Shown: positions 27,033 to 40,039, counted from the stretch's first letter. The stretch is DNA of 64,000 bases from Massilia sp. 9I (GCF_902506415.1 NZ_LR733275.1:4125856-4189855), one strand, 5' to 3'. Program-made: numbers and translations. Notes: generated by a model not told the origin, from the sequence alone.

Positions 27033-28448
27033 ATGATCCGCTTCGCTTCCCGAATCCTTGTCGTCGCGCTGGCGCTGGCCGCCGGCCTTGCCCATGCCGC
27101 GCAGCCGGCCACCGTCCGTGTCGACTACGCCCACAGCGGCAATGCACTCTCCGAGCAGTACGCCCTCGAGCGCGTGCTGATCGAGCCGCTGCCCTGGCCG
27201 GGCAACGCGGCGCGCCCTTTTGACAACACCAACCGCGGCCAGAACCGGGTCGAGGTGGTCGATGCGAAGACCGGCGACCTGCTGTATTCGCGCGATTTCT
27301 CCACCGTCTTCGGCGAGTGGCGCACAACGGAAGAGGCGAACAAGATCAGCCGCTCGTTCGAGGAATCGGTGCGTTTCCCGAAGCCGGACCGCCCGGTGCG
27401 CGTGCGCATCCTCAAGCGCGACGAGCGCAACCAGTTCTCGGTGGCTTGGAGCGTGGAGGTCGATACCGACGCGCAGGAAGTCGTGAAGAAGCAGCCGGCC
27501 GCACCCGCGAAGCCGATTCCGATCCACGTCAGTGGCCCGTCGCCCGACAAGGTCGACCTCCTGATCCTGGGCGACGGCTACACCGCCGCGGACATGAAGA
27601 AGTTCGAGGCCGATGCGCGGCGCCTGACGCAGCACCTGTTCACGGTCTCGCCCTTCCGCGAGCGCGCCAGGGACTTCAACGTGTGGGCGCTGGCGGTGCC
27701 GACGGCCGAATCCGGCATCAGCCGCCCCTCGACGGGCGTGCATCACGCCTCGCCCCTGGGCACCCGCTACGACATCTTCGGGAGCGAGCGCTACGTGCTC
27801 ACGCTGGACAACCGCGCGCTGCGCGACATCGCCCAGCACGCGCCCTACGAGTTCATCGAAATCCTGGTGAACAACGAGACCTATGGCGGTGGCGGCATCT
27901 TCGGCCAGTTCAGCACCGCGGCGGCCGGCAACGAATGGGCGAACTACCTGTTCGTGCACGAATTCGGCCACCACTTCGCCGGCTTGGCCGACGAGTACTA
28001 CACCTCGCCGGTCGCTTATGCGGCGGCCAGCACGCGCATGGAGCCGTGGGAGCCGAACGTGACCGCGCTGCGCGACCCGGCCAATATCAAGTGGAAGCGC
28101 CACGTGAAAACCGGCACGCCGCTGCCGACCCCATGGCCGAAGGCGGAATACGAAGAGGCCTCCCGCGCCTACCAGAAGAAGCGCGCTGCGCTGCGGGCGG
28201 CCAATCGCCCGGAATCCGAGATGAGCGCGCTGTTCCGCGAAGACCTGAAGGCGACGCAGGCGCTGTTCGCGAGCAAGCCGCACCGGCACGAGGTCGGCGC
28301 CTTCGAGGGCGCCAACTATGAAGCGAGCGGTTACTACCGCCCTATGATGCAGTGCCTGATGTTCGACCGCAGCGAAGCCTTCTGCCCGGTGTGCCAGGAC
28401 GGGATTGCCGACATCATCGACCTCTATGCGGGATCAGCTCGACAGTAA
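27033..28448 (+). CDS. secreted M64 (IgA-peptidase-like) zinc metallopeptidase
   Basis: A 471-residue protein with a signal peptide (MIRFASRILVVALALAAGLAHA). Residues about 25-150 form an N-terminal beta-rich domain of the M64 N type, and about 170-465 the peptidase M64 domain with LLILGDGYTAADMKKFEADA at its start. The zinc motif HEFGHHFAGLADE is present (His309, Glu310, His313, Asp320), with a Met/Cys-rich region (MMQCLMFDRSEAFCPVC) after it. Family founder cleaves IgA in Clostridium ramosum; environmental members have unknown substrates. Single gene. Confidence 0.9.
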   Translation: MIRFASRILVVALALAAGLAHAAQPATVRVDYAHSGNALSEQYALERVLIEPLPWPGNAARPFDNTNRGQNRVEVVDAKTGDLLYSRDFSTVFGEWRTTEEANKISRSFEESVRFPKPDRPVRVRILKRDERNQFSVAWSVEVDTDAQEVVKKQPAAPAKPIPIHVSGPSPDKVDLLILGDGYTAADMKKFEADARRLTQHLFTVSPFRERARDFNVWALAVPTAESGISRPSTGVHHASPLGTRYDIFGSERYVLTLDNRALRDIAQHAPYEFIEILVNNETYGGGGIFGQFSTAAAGNEWANYLFVHEFGHHFAGLADEYYTSPVAYAAASTRMEPWEPNVTALRDPANIKWKRHVKTGTPLPTPWPKAEYEEASRAYQKKRAALRAANRPESEMSALFREDLKATQALFASKPHRHEVGAFEGANYEASGYYRPMMQCLMFDRSEAFCPVCQDGIADIIDLYAGSARQ

Positions 28449-28592
28449 AATTTGCTTACAAAATGTCAATGGTTTAAGTGGGGTGGCTAACAGACCCGGA
28501 GGGTGGAGAGTCCGTATTCTGGACTCACAGCAAGACAACAACATAAGGCAGCAATACAGGCTGCCATGACCACTCACCGGAAAGGAAACATC

Positions 28593-29081
28593 ATGAACAA
28601 ACTGATCGCCACCCTCATCGCCGGCCTGTTCGCTACCGCTGCCAGCGCGCAGACCACCACGACCCCGGCTGCCACCAAGGAAGTCGTGAAGGCGGAAGCC
28701 GAAGCCCAGAAAGACATCGCCAAGGCGGAGTCAAAGGAACTGAAAACCGCTGCCAAGGCCGACGAAAAGGTGAGCAAGGCAGCGGCCAAGGCCAACGAGA
28801 AGAAGGCCAAGGCGCATGCCGATGCGGTGGAAAAGCACGCCGACGCGGCTGAGAAGATCGCCAAGGCCGACCCGGAAGACCGTGCCAAGGCAAGCGCCAA
28901 GGCGGAAGAAAAGGTCGCCGAGGCGAACCTCAAGGCCAATAAGAAAATGATCAAGGCGGACGAGAAGCTGATCAAGACTCAGGTCGAAGCAGCCGCCGAC
29001 AAGGCGACCGCTGCGGCCAAGACCGAAAAAGTGCGCGCTGAAGCGACTGCGGACGTGCACAAGGCTGCCGCCAAACACTAA
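28593..29081 (+). CDS. exported Ala/Lys/Glu-rich helical protein
   Basis: A 162-residue protein. Signal peptide [20 protein letters not shown] is followed by about 140 residues made almost only of Ala, Lys, Glu and Asp in [22 protein letters not shown] repeats, which predicts a long, highly charged helix or coiled coil. AAGGA precedes the ATG at 28593; the frame continues upstream but without protein-like content. It resembles alanine-rich histone-like or LEA-like periplasmic proteins; function unknown. A perfect hairpin terminator follows 18 bp after the stop. Confidence 0.8.
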   Translation: MNKLIATLIAGLFATAASAQTTTTPAATKEVVKAEAEAQKDIAKAESKELKTAAKADEKVSKAAAKANEKKAKAHADAVEKHADAAEKIAKADPEDRAKASAKAEEKVAEANLKANKKMIKADEKLIKTQVEAAADKATAAAKTEKVRAEATADVHKAAAKH

Positions 29082-29099
29082 GCGGCATCCGCTGAAACG

Positions 29100-29129
29100 A
29101 AAAACGCCGGCTCGCGAGCCGGCGTTTTT
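29100..29129. terminator. bidirectional intrinsic terminator
   Basis: A 30-bp perfect palindrome: AAAAACGCCGGCTCG and its complement CGAGCCGGCGTTTTT. The GC stem with A-run and T-run on both sides suits termination of both the upstream plus-strand gene and the convergent parC, which ends at 29147. Confidence 0.92.
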
Positions 29130-29146
29130 CATGGAGTCGGCGGTCG

Positions 29147-31480
<2,334 letters not shown>

Positions 31481-31529
31481 GATTGTGTGTTTGTTCGTGG
31501 GGCGGGGAAGCGTTGGGGGCTGCGGTGCG

Positions 31530-31622
31530 AAAATTGGGTTCCGGCCTTCGCCGGAACGACGGTCTTCGAGCTAACGGTAAACTCAAACAACGTCATCCCG
31601 GCGCAGGCCGGGATCCAAGTTC
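31530..31622. repeat. pair of convergent dispersed palindromic repeats between parE and parC
   Basis: Forward copy at 31530-31562: AAAATTGGGTTCCGGCC, TTCG loop, GGAACGACGG. Reverse copy at 31591-31622: CGTCATCCCGGCGCAGGCCGGGATCCAAGTT. Same family as the copies at about 9.1 and 15.2 kb, again as a facing pair with about 28 bp between them. They fill most of the gap between the two topoisomerase IV genes. Confidence 0.85.
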
Positions 31623-31642
31623 GCAAGCAGACCACTACCTCA

Positions 31643-33640
<1,998 letters not shown>

Positions 33641-33721
33641 GCTGATATTCGTAAATTCAATGCTTGCGCATTCTATCTTGTTGCGCGGAAAGTTTTGGCG
33701 TTTTTGCGATGCCAAACGTGC

Positions 33722-33749
33722 TTGTGAGTCCGCACCATTGTGCTAGATT
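33722..33749 (+). promoter_or_regulatory. candidate sigma-70 promoter for the structured leader
   Basis: TTGTGA (33722-33727) and TAGATT (33744-33749) are separated by 16 bp. A start near 33756 would begin the transcript exactly at the first paired base of the leader described next. Confidence 0.5.
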
Positions 33750-33755
33750 AAAACG

Positions 33756-33933
33756 ATGTGACCCGGAAGATGCCAGGGGCAGCTCGAAAAACCGTCGCGA
33801 GCGGCAGCAATGGTGGTCGAGAAGGGCAGCTGTACGAAAGTACAGCCGGTCCGCCGTAGCGGAGCATCACAGACCGCCAGTGCAACGCGCAGCAGGTTTT
33901 GCGAGCTGCTCCCACGGAAAGGCTGGAAAAGCG
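33756..33933 (+). ncRNA. candidate structured 5' leader RNA
   Basis: About 178 nt precede the ATG at 33934. Visible elements are a perfect hairpin GCTGTAC-GAAA-GTACAGC with a GNRA loop (33829-33846), a second hairpin TCCGC-CGTA-GCGGA (33850-33863) and a possible closing helix TGTGA (33757-33761) with TCACA (33867-33871). The translation of this stretch is not protein-like. It does not match the riboswitch consensus sequences I know (c-di-GMP, FMN, TPP, cobalamin, glycine, SAH, guanidine). Confidence 0.4.
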
Positions 33934-34782
33934 ATGCACGCACCCAGATATCCATTCACCATCCGCCTGGTCGGGTTCGCGCCGGCTGAATGCGCCCAAC
34001 TGGAGAACCTGTTGGCGCAAGCCCCGCTTCCGGGGCCGTCGTATTTTTGCCTGCATGACGACAGTTTGCAAGAACCAGACCTGTATATCGCCAACGGCGG
34101 CAACTCCGCCACCCTGGCGCGCCTGGCCTGCCTGCCGCCCGGCGCCCTCCAGCCTGTCCTCCTGATCGGCGGCGACGGCGCCAGCAGCCGCCGTACCCTC
34201 CCACGTCCTGTCGACCCCGCAAGCCTTTACGAAGCCCTGGCCGAGCTGCTCGACAGCCGGGTCCAAGCGCTGGCGGCCCTGGCCGCACGCGGCGAGCGCT
34301 GCCTGCCGGAGCGACGACGAAGGCCGCGGCTGAGCCCGGATACCGAGGCGCCAGACTATTACCAGCGCCTGCGCCAGGGACCGCCCGACGGCGCAGTTCT
34401 CATCATCGACAAGGGCGGCGCTTTCCGAGATCACGTGGCGCGCGTTGTCAGCAACACCTTTGCCAATACCGTAGGGCCCCCGACCCGACCGGTCGAGTGG
34501 ACCGACAGCAGCCGCGCCGCGGTCCGCCTGTGCGACGAAACCCCGGTGTCGCTGGTCATGATCAATACCTGTGCTTCCGGCATCGAACCCTATAGCCTCA
34601 GCAGCGCCATCAAATCCCAGGAAGGGGCAGGGCGCACCGCCGTGCTCTTTCTTGTCGGCCAATCTTTCAAATACGACAGCCTGCGCGCCCGCGATGCCGG
34701 CGTGCGCGGCCTGCTCGACAAGCCGGTTGCGGACCGCCACCTGCTGGCCACTTTCCAGAAACTCCTGGCACTGCCACATTAA
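33934..34782 (+). CDS. tandem degenerate receiver-domain protein
   Basis: A 282-residue cytoplasmic protein from the ATG at 33934 (MHAPRYPFTIRLVGFAP), with GGAAA upstream. Two response-regulator-like folds can be traced. Residues about 8-110 run IRLVGFAPAECAQLENLL, PDLYIANGG, QPVLLIGGDG and RTLPRPVDPASLYEALAELL. Residues about 150-280 run AVLIIDKGGAFRDHVARV, PVSLVMINTCASG, TAVLFLVGQ, and GLLDKPVADRHLL with the conserved Lys-Pro. Both lack the phospho-acceptor Asp where expected, so they are probably pseudo-receivers. A basic linker RRRRPRLSP joins them. No output domain. Confidence 0.7.
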   Translation: MHAPRYPFTIRLVGFAPAECAQLENLLAQAPLPGPSYFCLHDDSLQEPDLYIANGGNSATLARLACLPPGALQPVLLIGGDGASSRRTLPRPVDPASLYEALAELLDSRVQALAALAARGERCLPERRRRPRLSPDTEAPDYYQRLRQGPPDGAVLIIDKGGAFRDHVARVVSNTFANTVGPPTRPVEWTDSSRAAVRLCDETPVSLVMINTCASGIEPYSLSSAIKSQEGAGRTAVLFLVGQSFKYDSLRARDAGVRGLLDKPVADRHLLATFQKLLALPH

Positions 34783-34785
34783 AAC

Positions 34786-34805
34786 TACTGTGAATGCATA
34801 CAGTA
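34786..34805. promoter_or_regulatory. LexA (SOS) box
   Basis: TACTGT-GAATGCAT-ACAGTA is a 20-bp site whose outer 6-bp arms are perfectly complementary and which fits the proteobacterial LexA consensus CTGT-N8-ACAG exactly. It lies 3 bp after the stop of the pseudo-receiver gene and 120 bp before the amidotransferase-like gene. The rest of the 34783-34925 gap has only a 6-codon ORF. Confidence 0.65.
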
Positions 34806-34925
34806 TTAACCAAAAACGGGTTCACCGCAAGGCGCAGGTGTTGTACGGATGAGTTGTGGCGAACGATAGGATTTTTGTAACAAGTTCAAATCGTGCGCGG
34901 TCCCGGCAGAGCTATATTGGCAATC

Positions 34926-35927
34926 ATGGCGGAACACGAACGAAAACCCACCGAGGAAGTCCCAGGTCCCCCGGTCGACAAGCGTCCCGAGACGCCGGCG
35001 CGCGTGCCTGACCGCCGTGCCACTCGGGACGAGTCCAGCCGCGGCTATGCCAGGTACCAGCGCGATGGCGACACGCCGCTGGCGCTGGCCGGGCGGGTGC
35101 TGAGCTCGCGCTGGCGCGCGCTGCGCGAGCGCTTCAACCGCGATTTCATGAACCGCACCCTGCACATCGGGGTGTCGGCGCGCATCTTCCATCCCGAGCC
35201 GGGCGCCAGGGGCCTGCTCAGCAAGAACCTGCAATACCTCGAAGAATCCATCGCCCAGTGGGTGATGTCGCGCGACGTGCTGGTGTTCATGATTCCAACC
35301 GTGAACACCAACGGGCTCCTGCACCCCAGCAATATCACCCTGCGCCACTACGCGCGCCACCTCGACGGGCTGGTGCTCCAGGGCGGGGCGGACGTGGCGC
35401 CGCAAACCTATTCCGAAGTGCCGACCCGGCCCGAATGGAGCGGCGACCGCGCGCGCGACGTCTACGAGCTCGAGCTGCTGCATGAATTCGTCGATGCCGG
35501 CAAGCCGGTGCTGGGCGTGTGCCGCGGCTGCCAGCTGATCAATGTCGCCTTCGGCGGCACCTTGTACCAGGACGTTGTCACCAATGTGCCGGACGCCCTG
35601 GCCCACGTGCAGGACATCTACGACGCGCACCGTCACGCGATCCGCTTCCCGGCCGGCTCCTCGCTCGGCAAGATGTTCGGCCACCTGGAGCGCCCGATCG
35701 TCAATTCCATCCACCACCAGGCGGTGAAGGAACTGGGGCGCGATATCCAGGTCGAGGCCTATTCCGAGCCGGACGGCATCGTCGAGGCGATCCGCTACCA
35801 GCGGGCCGACTTCGTCATGGGGCTGCAGTGGCACCCCGAGTTCCACCGCGCCGGCGGCACCGAGCTGCTCGACTGCACGCCGGTGCTCGACGAATTCCTG
35901 CGCGCCGCGCGCGAAACCCGGCTCTGA
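34926..35927 (+). CDS. class I glutamine amidotransferase-like (peptidase C26) gamma-glutamyl hydrolase, PuuD-like
   Basis: A 333-residue protein. Residues 1-85 are a charged, probably unstructured extension (AEHERKPTEEVPGPPVDKRPE) absent from PuuD itself. The amidotransferase fold begins at TLHIGVSARIF; the nucleophile Cys is in GVCRGCQLINVAFGG, the His/Glu pair in GLQWHPEFH, and VLQGGADVAPQTY is the oxyanion strand. Family members hydrolyse gamma-glutamyl-GABA in putrescine use or related gamma-glutamyl amides. No other putrescine gene is nearby. I use the ATG at 34926. The LexA-type box upstream suggests DNA-damage control. Confidence 0.85.
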   Translation: MAEHERKPTEEVPGPPVDKRPETPARVPDRRATRDESSRGYARYQRDGDTPLALAGRVLSSRWRALRERFNRDFMNRTLHIGVSARIFHPEPGARGLLSKNLQYLEESIAQWVMSRDVLVFMIPTVNTNGLLHPSNITLRHYARHLDGLVLQGGADVAPQTYSEVPTRPEWSGDRARDVYELELLHEFVDAGKPVLGVCRGCQLINVAFGGTLYQDVVTNVPDALAHVQDIYDAHRHAIRFPAGSSLGKMFGHLERPIVNSIHHQAVKELGRDIQVEAYSEPDGIVEAIRYQRADFVMGLQWHPEFHRAGGTELLDCTPVLDEFLRAARETRL

Positions 35928-36090
35928 AGCTCGACCGCGCCACCCAAGGCGACAGCGCTTGCCGCTCTCCCCGCTACGCGCCACTGCTGTGCCGCCATGC
36001 GCGCCTGCCTGAGGCGACGCGGGGCGTCCTTATGTGCCAATCATAATCAGCAGAAATTGTTTGACTCAAATTCTTTTTCTGTTAGTCTTG

Positions 36091-36117
36091 ACTAAATCGT
36101 TGCAGTAAATCGTTTAC
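36091..36117. promoter_or_regulatory. tandem operator 1 upstream of alginate lyase gene
   Basis: TAAATCGTT occurs twice, at 36093-36101 and 36106-36114, with a 13-bp period. The second copy is part of GTAAA-TCG-TTTAC. A 19-nt stretch (36098-36116) recurs identically at 36214-36232. The 35928-36286 gap holds these sites and no gene. Confidence 0.7.
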
Positions 36118-36197
36118 CCAATTCCCTTTCTCAATGGTAGGATACATAACAGAATCTGGGGCGCATTAGTGTGCGTACAACCGGATCGATGAGAAGA

Positions 36198-36232
36198 AAT
36201 CGTTTTTCTATAACGTTGCAGTAAATCGTTTA
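36198..36232. promoter_or_regulatory. tandem operator 2 upstream of alginate lyase gene
   Basis: CGTTGCAGTAAATCGTTTA at 36214-36232 is identical to 36098-36116, and an extra AATCGTTT lies at 36198-36205. It is 55 bp before the PL7-like start, a normal place for a repressor site overlapping the promoter. Confidence 0.7.
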
Positions 36233-36286
36233 GCCCCTGAGGCTATTCGGGCAAAAATAGAAAAAACAATTCTGGAGACTTCAATC

Positions 36287-37096
36287 ATGACAACACCACA
36301 GCGTTCGCGCCGACTTGCCATTCGCCTGCCTCTCCTTTGCGCTAGCCTGCTGGCGGCATCGTTGCAAACCGGCCATGCCGGCACGCCTGAAGCGAAGCCA
36401 GGCGCCGGCTTCACCACCCGCGAGACCCTGGACAGCCTGTTCGAGCTGGAGGGCAACTCGCCATATGCGACTCCCTACGACGGCACGCTGAACTTCAGCG
36501 CCCTGACGTCGAAGCACACCACGCCGAATGGCCATGGCTACCGCAACGAACTGAAGATCCGCTCTGCCAAGCGCTTGCCGATCGAACAGACGCGCGAGCA
36601 TTTCTCGGCGCTGGTCACGCCCACGCTGCCGGCCGGCGCCAGGACCATCGTGGCGCAATACCACGTCGAAGGCATCGAGACCATCGTCAAGGTGTACGTC
36701 CAGGACACGGCCGAGGCAGGACTGCTCGACGGCAAGGCAGGCAATGGCGTGTTCGATATCGTCGCGCGCATCCGCGACACCAGCGGCACGGATGCTTCCA
36801 CCGCGCTCGGCACGGTCAAGTCGGGCGAGCAGTTCGCCCTTGAGGTCCAGTTCGATGCCGGCGACGCCGGCGTGAGCGTCAAGTCCGGCAAGCATGGCGT
36901 CCTGAGCACGCCCCGCACCCGGATCATGGGCGACCACCGCAAGATCTATTTCAAGTTCGGCGACTACCTGCAGGCACGCGACCCCGACACCGGCGCCATG
37001 AGCACCAAGCCAGCCACCTGGGATGCCTATTTCCAACGCAATGGCATCGGCAGCAGTCTGGTCAGCTTTAGGGAAACGAAGTTCGAGCGCAAATAA
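36287..37096 (+). CDS. exported PL7-like alginate lyase (alginate_lyase2 fold)
   Basis: A 269-residue protein with a signal peptide (basic start, LPLLCASLLAASLQTGHAG). The beta-jelly-roll has the three PL7 signature strands in modified form: YRNELK (family R-T/S-E-x-R; Arg86, Glu88), VAQYHVEG (family Q-I/V-H; Gln124, His126) and IYFKFGDYLQA (family YFKxGxYxQ; Tyr221-Gln229). It should cleave alginate outside the cytoplasm. TGGAGAC lies upstream of the ATG. Two copies of the tandem TAAATCGTT operator precede it, and the TonB receptor gene follows after 44 bp. Confidence 0.85.
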   Translation: MTTPQRSRRLAIRLPLLCASLLAASLQTGHAGTPEAKPGAGFTTRETLDSLFELEGNSPYATPYDGTLNFSALTSKHTTPNGHGYRNELKIRSAKRLPIEQTREHFSALVTPTLPAGARTIVAQYHVEGIETIVKVYVQDTAEAGLLDGKAGNGVFDIVARIRDTSGTDASTALGTVKSGEQFALEVQFDAGDAGVSVKSGKHGVLSTPRTRIMGDHRKIYFKFGDYLQARDPDTGAMSTKPATWDAYFQRNGIGSSLVSFRETKFERK

Positions 37097-37140
37097 GCTT
37101 TCTGTTTCATCTTTAGTAAAAAAATCTTGGAGACAATGTT

Positions 37141-39870
37141 GTGAATAAAAGTTCAAAGATGCTTTTCCACGCCCAGCGTCCGATCGCCTCGGCCGTCGCC
37201 CTGGCCCTGCTCGCGATGGCCGGCGCCGCCCAGGCGCAGAGCTCGTCCGATCAGTCCGATGCGGGGATGAGCAAGGTCGAAGTCACGGGCACCAGCTTCA
37301 AGCGCGCGGTGGCGGACCAGGCCTTGCCGGTCACGGTCGTCAAGGCCGAGGAGTGGATCGCCCAGGGCATGCTGACCATCGACGACATCCTGATGTCGAT
37401 GTCGACCGCCTCGGTCTACCAGCCGAATACCACCGCCGGCAACGGCAACAGCGCCAACATGCGCGGCATCGGCAGCTCACGTACCCTGGTCTTGATCGAT
37501 GGCAAGCGGGTCAATGACTCCTCGATCAATCCGAACGTCATTCCCGTCAGCGCGCTCGACCGCACCGAAGTGCTGCGCGACGGCGCGTCGTCGATCTACG
37601 GCAGCGACGCGATCGGCGGCGTGATGAACTTCGTCACCAAGAAATCGTATACCGGCGCCTCGGTGACGCTCAAGGGCACCTCGCCGGTCAAGAACGGCGG
37701 CGGCCAGTCGAAGGGCGCCAGCTTCATCGTCGGCAAGGGCGACCTTGCCAAGGACGGCTGGAACGTCTACCTCACCGCCGACTTCAATCACCAGAACGAG
37801 CTGCCGCAAAGCGCCCGTCCCGAGCTGACCACGGACGCGCGCCGCCAGGCCGCTGGCTTCGCGCCGTTCCGGGCGACCAGGGGCACCAACTCGGTGCCGG
37901 CCAACGTCACTCTCGCCAACGGCTCGACCAGGGTCGGCAACCTGACCATCACCGGCAATCCGTATTACTCGAGCGGCTGCCTGCCGCCGTACACGACGCC
38001 GGGCACTAACAATACTTGCTACTCCCTGTTCAACGCCAACAACCTGACCCTGACCAAGGAAGGCCAGCAGGCCTCGGTGTTCAGTAAGGGCACCCTGGCG
38101 ATCAATCCCGATCACCGGATCTCGGCATCGCTCCTGTATTCGTCGATCTACAACCGTCCGGTGAAGAATCCGACCTACGGCATCGCCGCGTCGATCCCGA
38201 ACTTCCCGGCGCTGACCATCGGCCCGACCAGCCCTTACTACCCCGGCAAGGGCATCGTGCCGGCCATGCCCGGCATTACCAACCAGACGCTGACCCTGGC
38301 CTGGTCGCTGATCGGCGACCTCGGTCCGACCGTCCTGAACTACGACACCGAGACTGCGCGCGCGAATATCGACCTCGACGGCCGCGTCGGTGCATGGGAC
38401 TACCGGGCCAGCCTGTGGAGCGCCCTGTACCGCTCGCACGTCACCTTCCGCTCCGGCTTCGTCAACAGCTACGGCCTGCTGGCCGGCGTCGCCAACGGCA
38501 AACTGAATCCCTTCGGGCTGCAGAACGAAGAGGGCCGCGCCTACCTGGACAGCATCTCCACCAACGGCCAGACCGCCGACTCCGGCCTGAACCGCCTGCA
38601 CGGACTCGACCTGAGCGGCAGCCGCGAGCTGATGGACATGGCCGGCGGCCCGATGATGCTGGCGCTGGGCGCCAACGCCTATCACGATTCCGCCTATCAC
38701 TCGATCCCGGATACGGTCGTGCAATCCGGCGGCCAGACCGGCACCACCGCGGCCGTCAACGAGCGCGCTTCGCGCAACGTGGTGGCCGCCTACGCCGAGC
38801 TCGAGCTGCCATTGACCAAGGCCTTGAACGTCAACGTGGCGGTGCGCACCGACCACTACAGCGACTTCGGCTCGACCACGAATCCCAAGCTCAGCTTCCG
38901 CTACAAGGCCAACGACGTGGTGATGCTGCGCGGCGCCGTGGGTACCGGCTTCCGCGCGCCGACCTTGAGCGAACGCTACTTCGGCGCGGTCAACGGCCCG
39001 ACCGGCCTGACCAGCGATTCCTATAACGATCCGGTGCTGTGCCCGGGCGGCGCGCCAGGCGCCAGCACCGGCGGCACCGCGCTGCCGGGCTACAACACCA
39101 CACGTGTGTGCGCGGCGCGCCAGCCGATCAACACGGGCGCCAACCCGGAGGTCGGTCCGGAGCGCTCGACCACCATCAATTTCGGCGCGGTGTTCACGCC
39201 GACCCGCAGCCTGCTGGTCTCGCTCGACTACTTCAACGTCAAGCTGCGCGACGCGATCGGCCAGCTGGCGCAGAACGCGATCTTCACCAATCCTGCCTAC
39301 GCCAACCTGTTCATCCGTGACGCCAACAAGAACCTGCTGTGGGTGGACGATCGGCGCAACAACCTGGGCGGCGTGCGCACCGACGGTATCGACGTCACGG
39401 CCACCTATACCTTCCCGCGCACGAGCTATGGACGCGTCGGTGTCCAGCTGGACGGCACCTACCTGCACCGCTTCGACACCCAGGTCGAAAACGGCGGCGA
39501 ATGGATTTCGAGCATCAACAAGTTCGGGCCGCTGGATGCAAACGCGATGAACTTCCGCTGGAAGTATGGCGCGTCGATCAAGTGGACCAGTCCGAAAAAT
39601 GCCTGGAGCACCACGCTGAACGAGCAGTACAAGCAGAGCTTCGAGGACCGCAATGCCGATTCCCAGTTCTACCACCGGATCGATTCATACCGCGTCTACA
39701 ACTGGTCGGTGACGTATTCCGGCTATCCGAAGCTGAAGGTCACGGCAGGGATCAACAACCTGTTCGACCGCGATCCGCCGGTTGCGAACTACCGCAACGA
39801 AGGCTACGCCAGCGGCATGGCTAGCCCAGTGGGCCGCACCGTGGTCGCACGCGCCACCTACACCTTCTAA
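37141..39870 (+). CDS. TonB-dependent outer-membrane receptor of the alginate locus
   Basis: A 909-residue receptor. Signal peptide about residues 1-32 (ends MAGAAQAQ), plug domain about 45-170 (KVEVTGTSFKRAVADQALPVTVV; LDRTEVLRDGASSIYGSDAIGGVMNFVT), then a 22-strand barrel ending in the classical aromatic residue (RATYTF). Likely imports alginate oligosaccharides across the outer membrane using TonB energy. The start is a GTG at 37141 with TTGGAGAC upstream; the ATG five bases earlier meets a stop at once. No SusD partner, as usual outside Bacteroidetes. A hairpin terminator follows. Confidence 0.92.
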   Translation: MNKSSKMLFHAQRPIASAVALALLAMAGAAQAQSSSDQSDAGMSKVEVTGTSFKRAVADQALPVTVVKAEEWIAQGMLTIDDILMSMSTASVYQPNTTAGNGNSANMRGIGSSRTLVLIDGKRVNDSSINPNVIPVSALDRTEVLRDGASSIYGSDAIGGVMNFVTKKSYTGASVTLKGTSPVKNGGGQSKGASFIVGKGDLAKDGWNVYLTADFNHQNELPQSARPELTTDARRQAAGFAPFRATRGTNSVPANVTLANGSTRVGNLTITGNPYYSSGCLPPYTTPGTNNTCYSLFNANNLTLTKEGQQASVFSKGTLAINPDHRISASLLYSSIYNRPVKNPTYGIAASIPNFPALTIGPTSPYYPGKGIVPAMPGITNQTLTLAWSLIGDLGPTVLNYDTETARANIDLDGRVGAWDYRASLWSALYRSHVTFRSGFVNSYGLLAGVANGKLNPFGLQNEEGRAYLDSISTNGQTADSGLNRLHGLDLSGSRELMDMAGGPMMLALGANAYHDSAYHSIPDTVVQSGGQTGTTAAVNERASRNVVAAYAELELPLTKALNVNVAVRTDHYSDFGSTTNPKLSFRYKANDVVMLRGAVGTGFRAPTLSERYFGAVNGPTGLTSDSYNDPVLCPGGAPGASTGGTALPGYNTTRVCAARQPINTGANPEVGPERSTTINFGAVFTPTRSLLVSLDYFNVKLRDAIGQLAQNAIFTNPAYANLFIRDANKNLLWVDDRRNNLGGVRTDGIDVTATYTFPRTSYGRVGVQLDGTYLHRFDTQVENGGEWISSINKFGPLDANAMNFRWKYGASIKWTSPKNAWSTTLNEQYKQSFEDRNADSQFYHRIDSYRVYNWSVTYSGYPKLKVTAGINNLFDRDPPVANYRNEGYASGMASPVGRTVVARATYTF

Positions 39871-39905
39871 GCGCGCCGGCTGCCTGGCAGCCGTTCAAGC
39901 ACAAG

Positions 39906-39930
39906 GCCTCCCGGCTCGCATCCGGGAGGC
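39906..39930 (+). terminator. hairpin terminator after TonB receptor gene
   Basis: GCCTCCCGG, a 7-nt loop and CCGGGAGGC form a perfect 9-bp stem 35 bp after the stop. The T-run is weak. It separates the lyase/receptor unit from the regulator unit. Confidence 0.65.
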
Positions 39931-40017
39931 TGTCCGTGCGCCTGGAAGACCGGGACGCGCGGATGCATGATCCCTACAGATTGCTGTTGACTTCGATAAG
40001 AATTCGGTTAAGCTGCC

Positions 40018-40039
40018 TAAATCGATACACTAAATCGTT
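40018..40039. promoter_or_regulatory. tandem operator 3 upstream of lacI-type gene
   Basis: TAAATCGAT at 40018-40026 and TAAATCGTT at 40031-40039 keep the same 13-bp period seen at 36.1 and 52.3 kb. Position upstream of the regulator gene suggests autoregulation. Confidence 0.65.

Noticed and set aside
33756..33933. c-di-GMP (GEMM), guanidine-II or SAH riboswitch
   Set aside because: None of the conserved core sequences of these classes, as I know them, is present; only the hairpins and the GNRA loop are supported.
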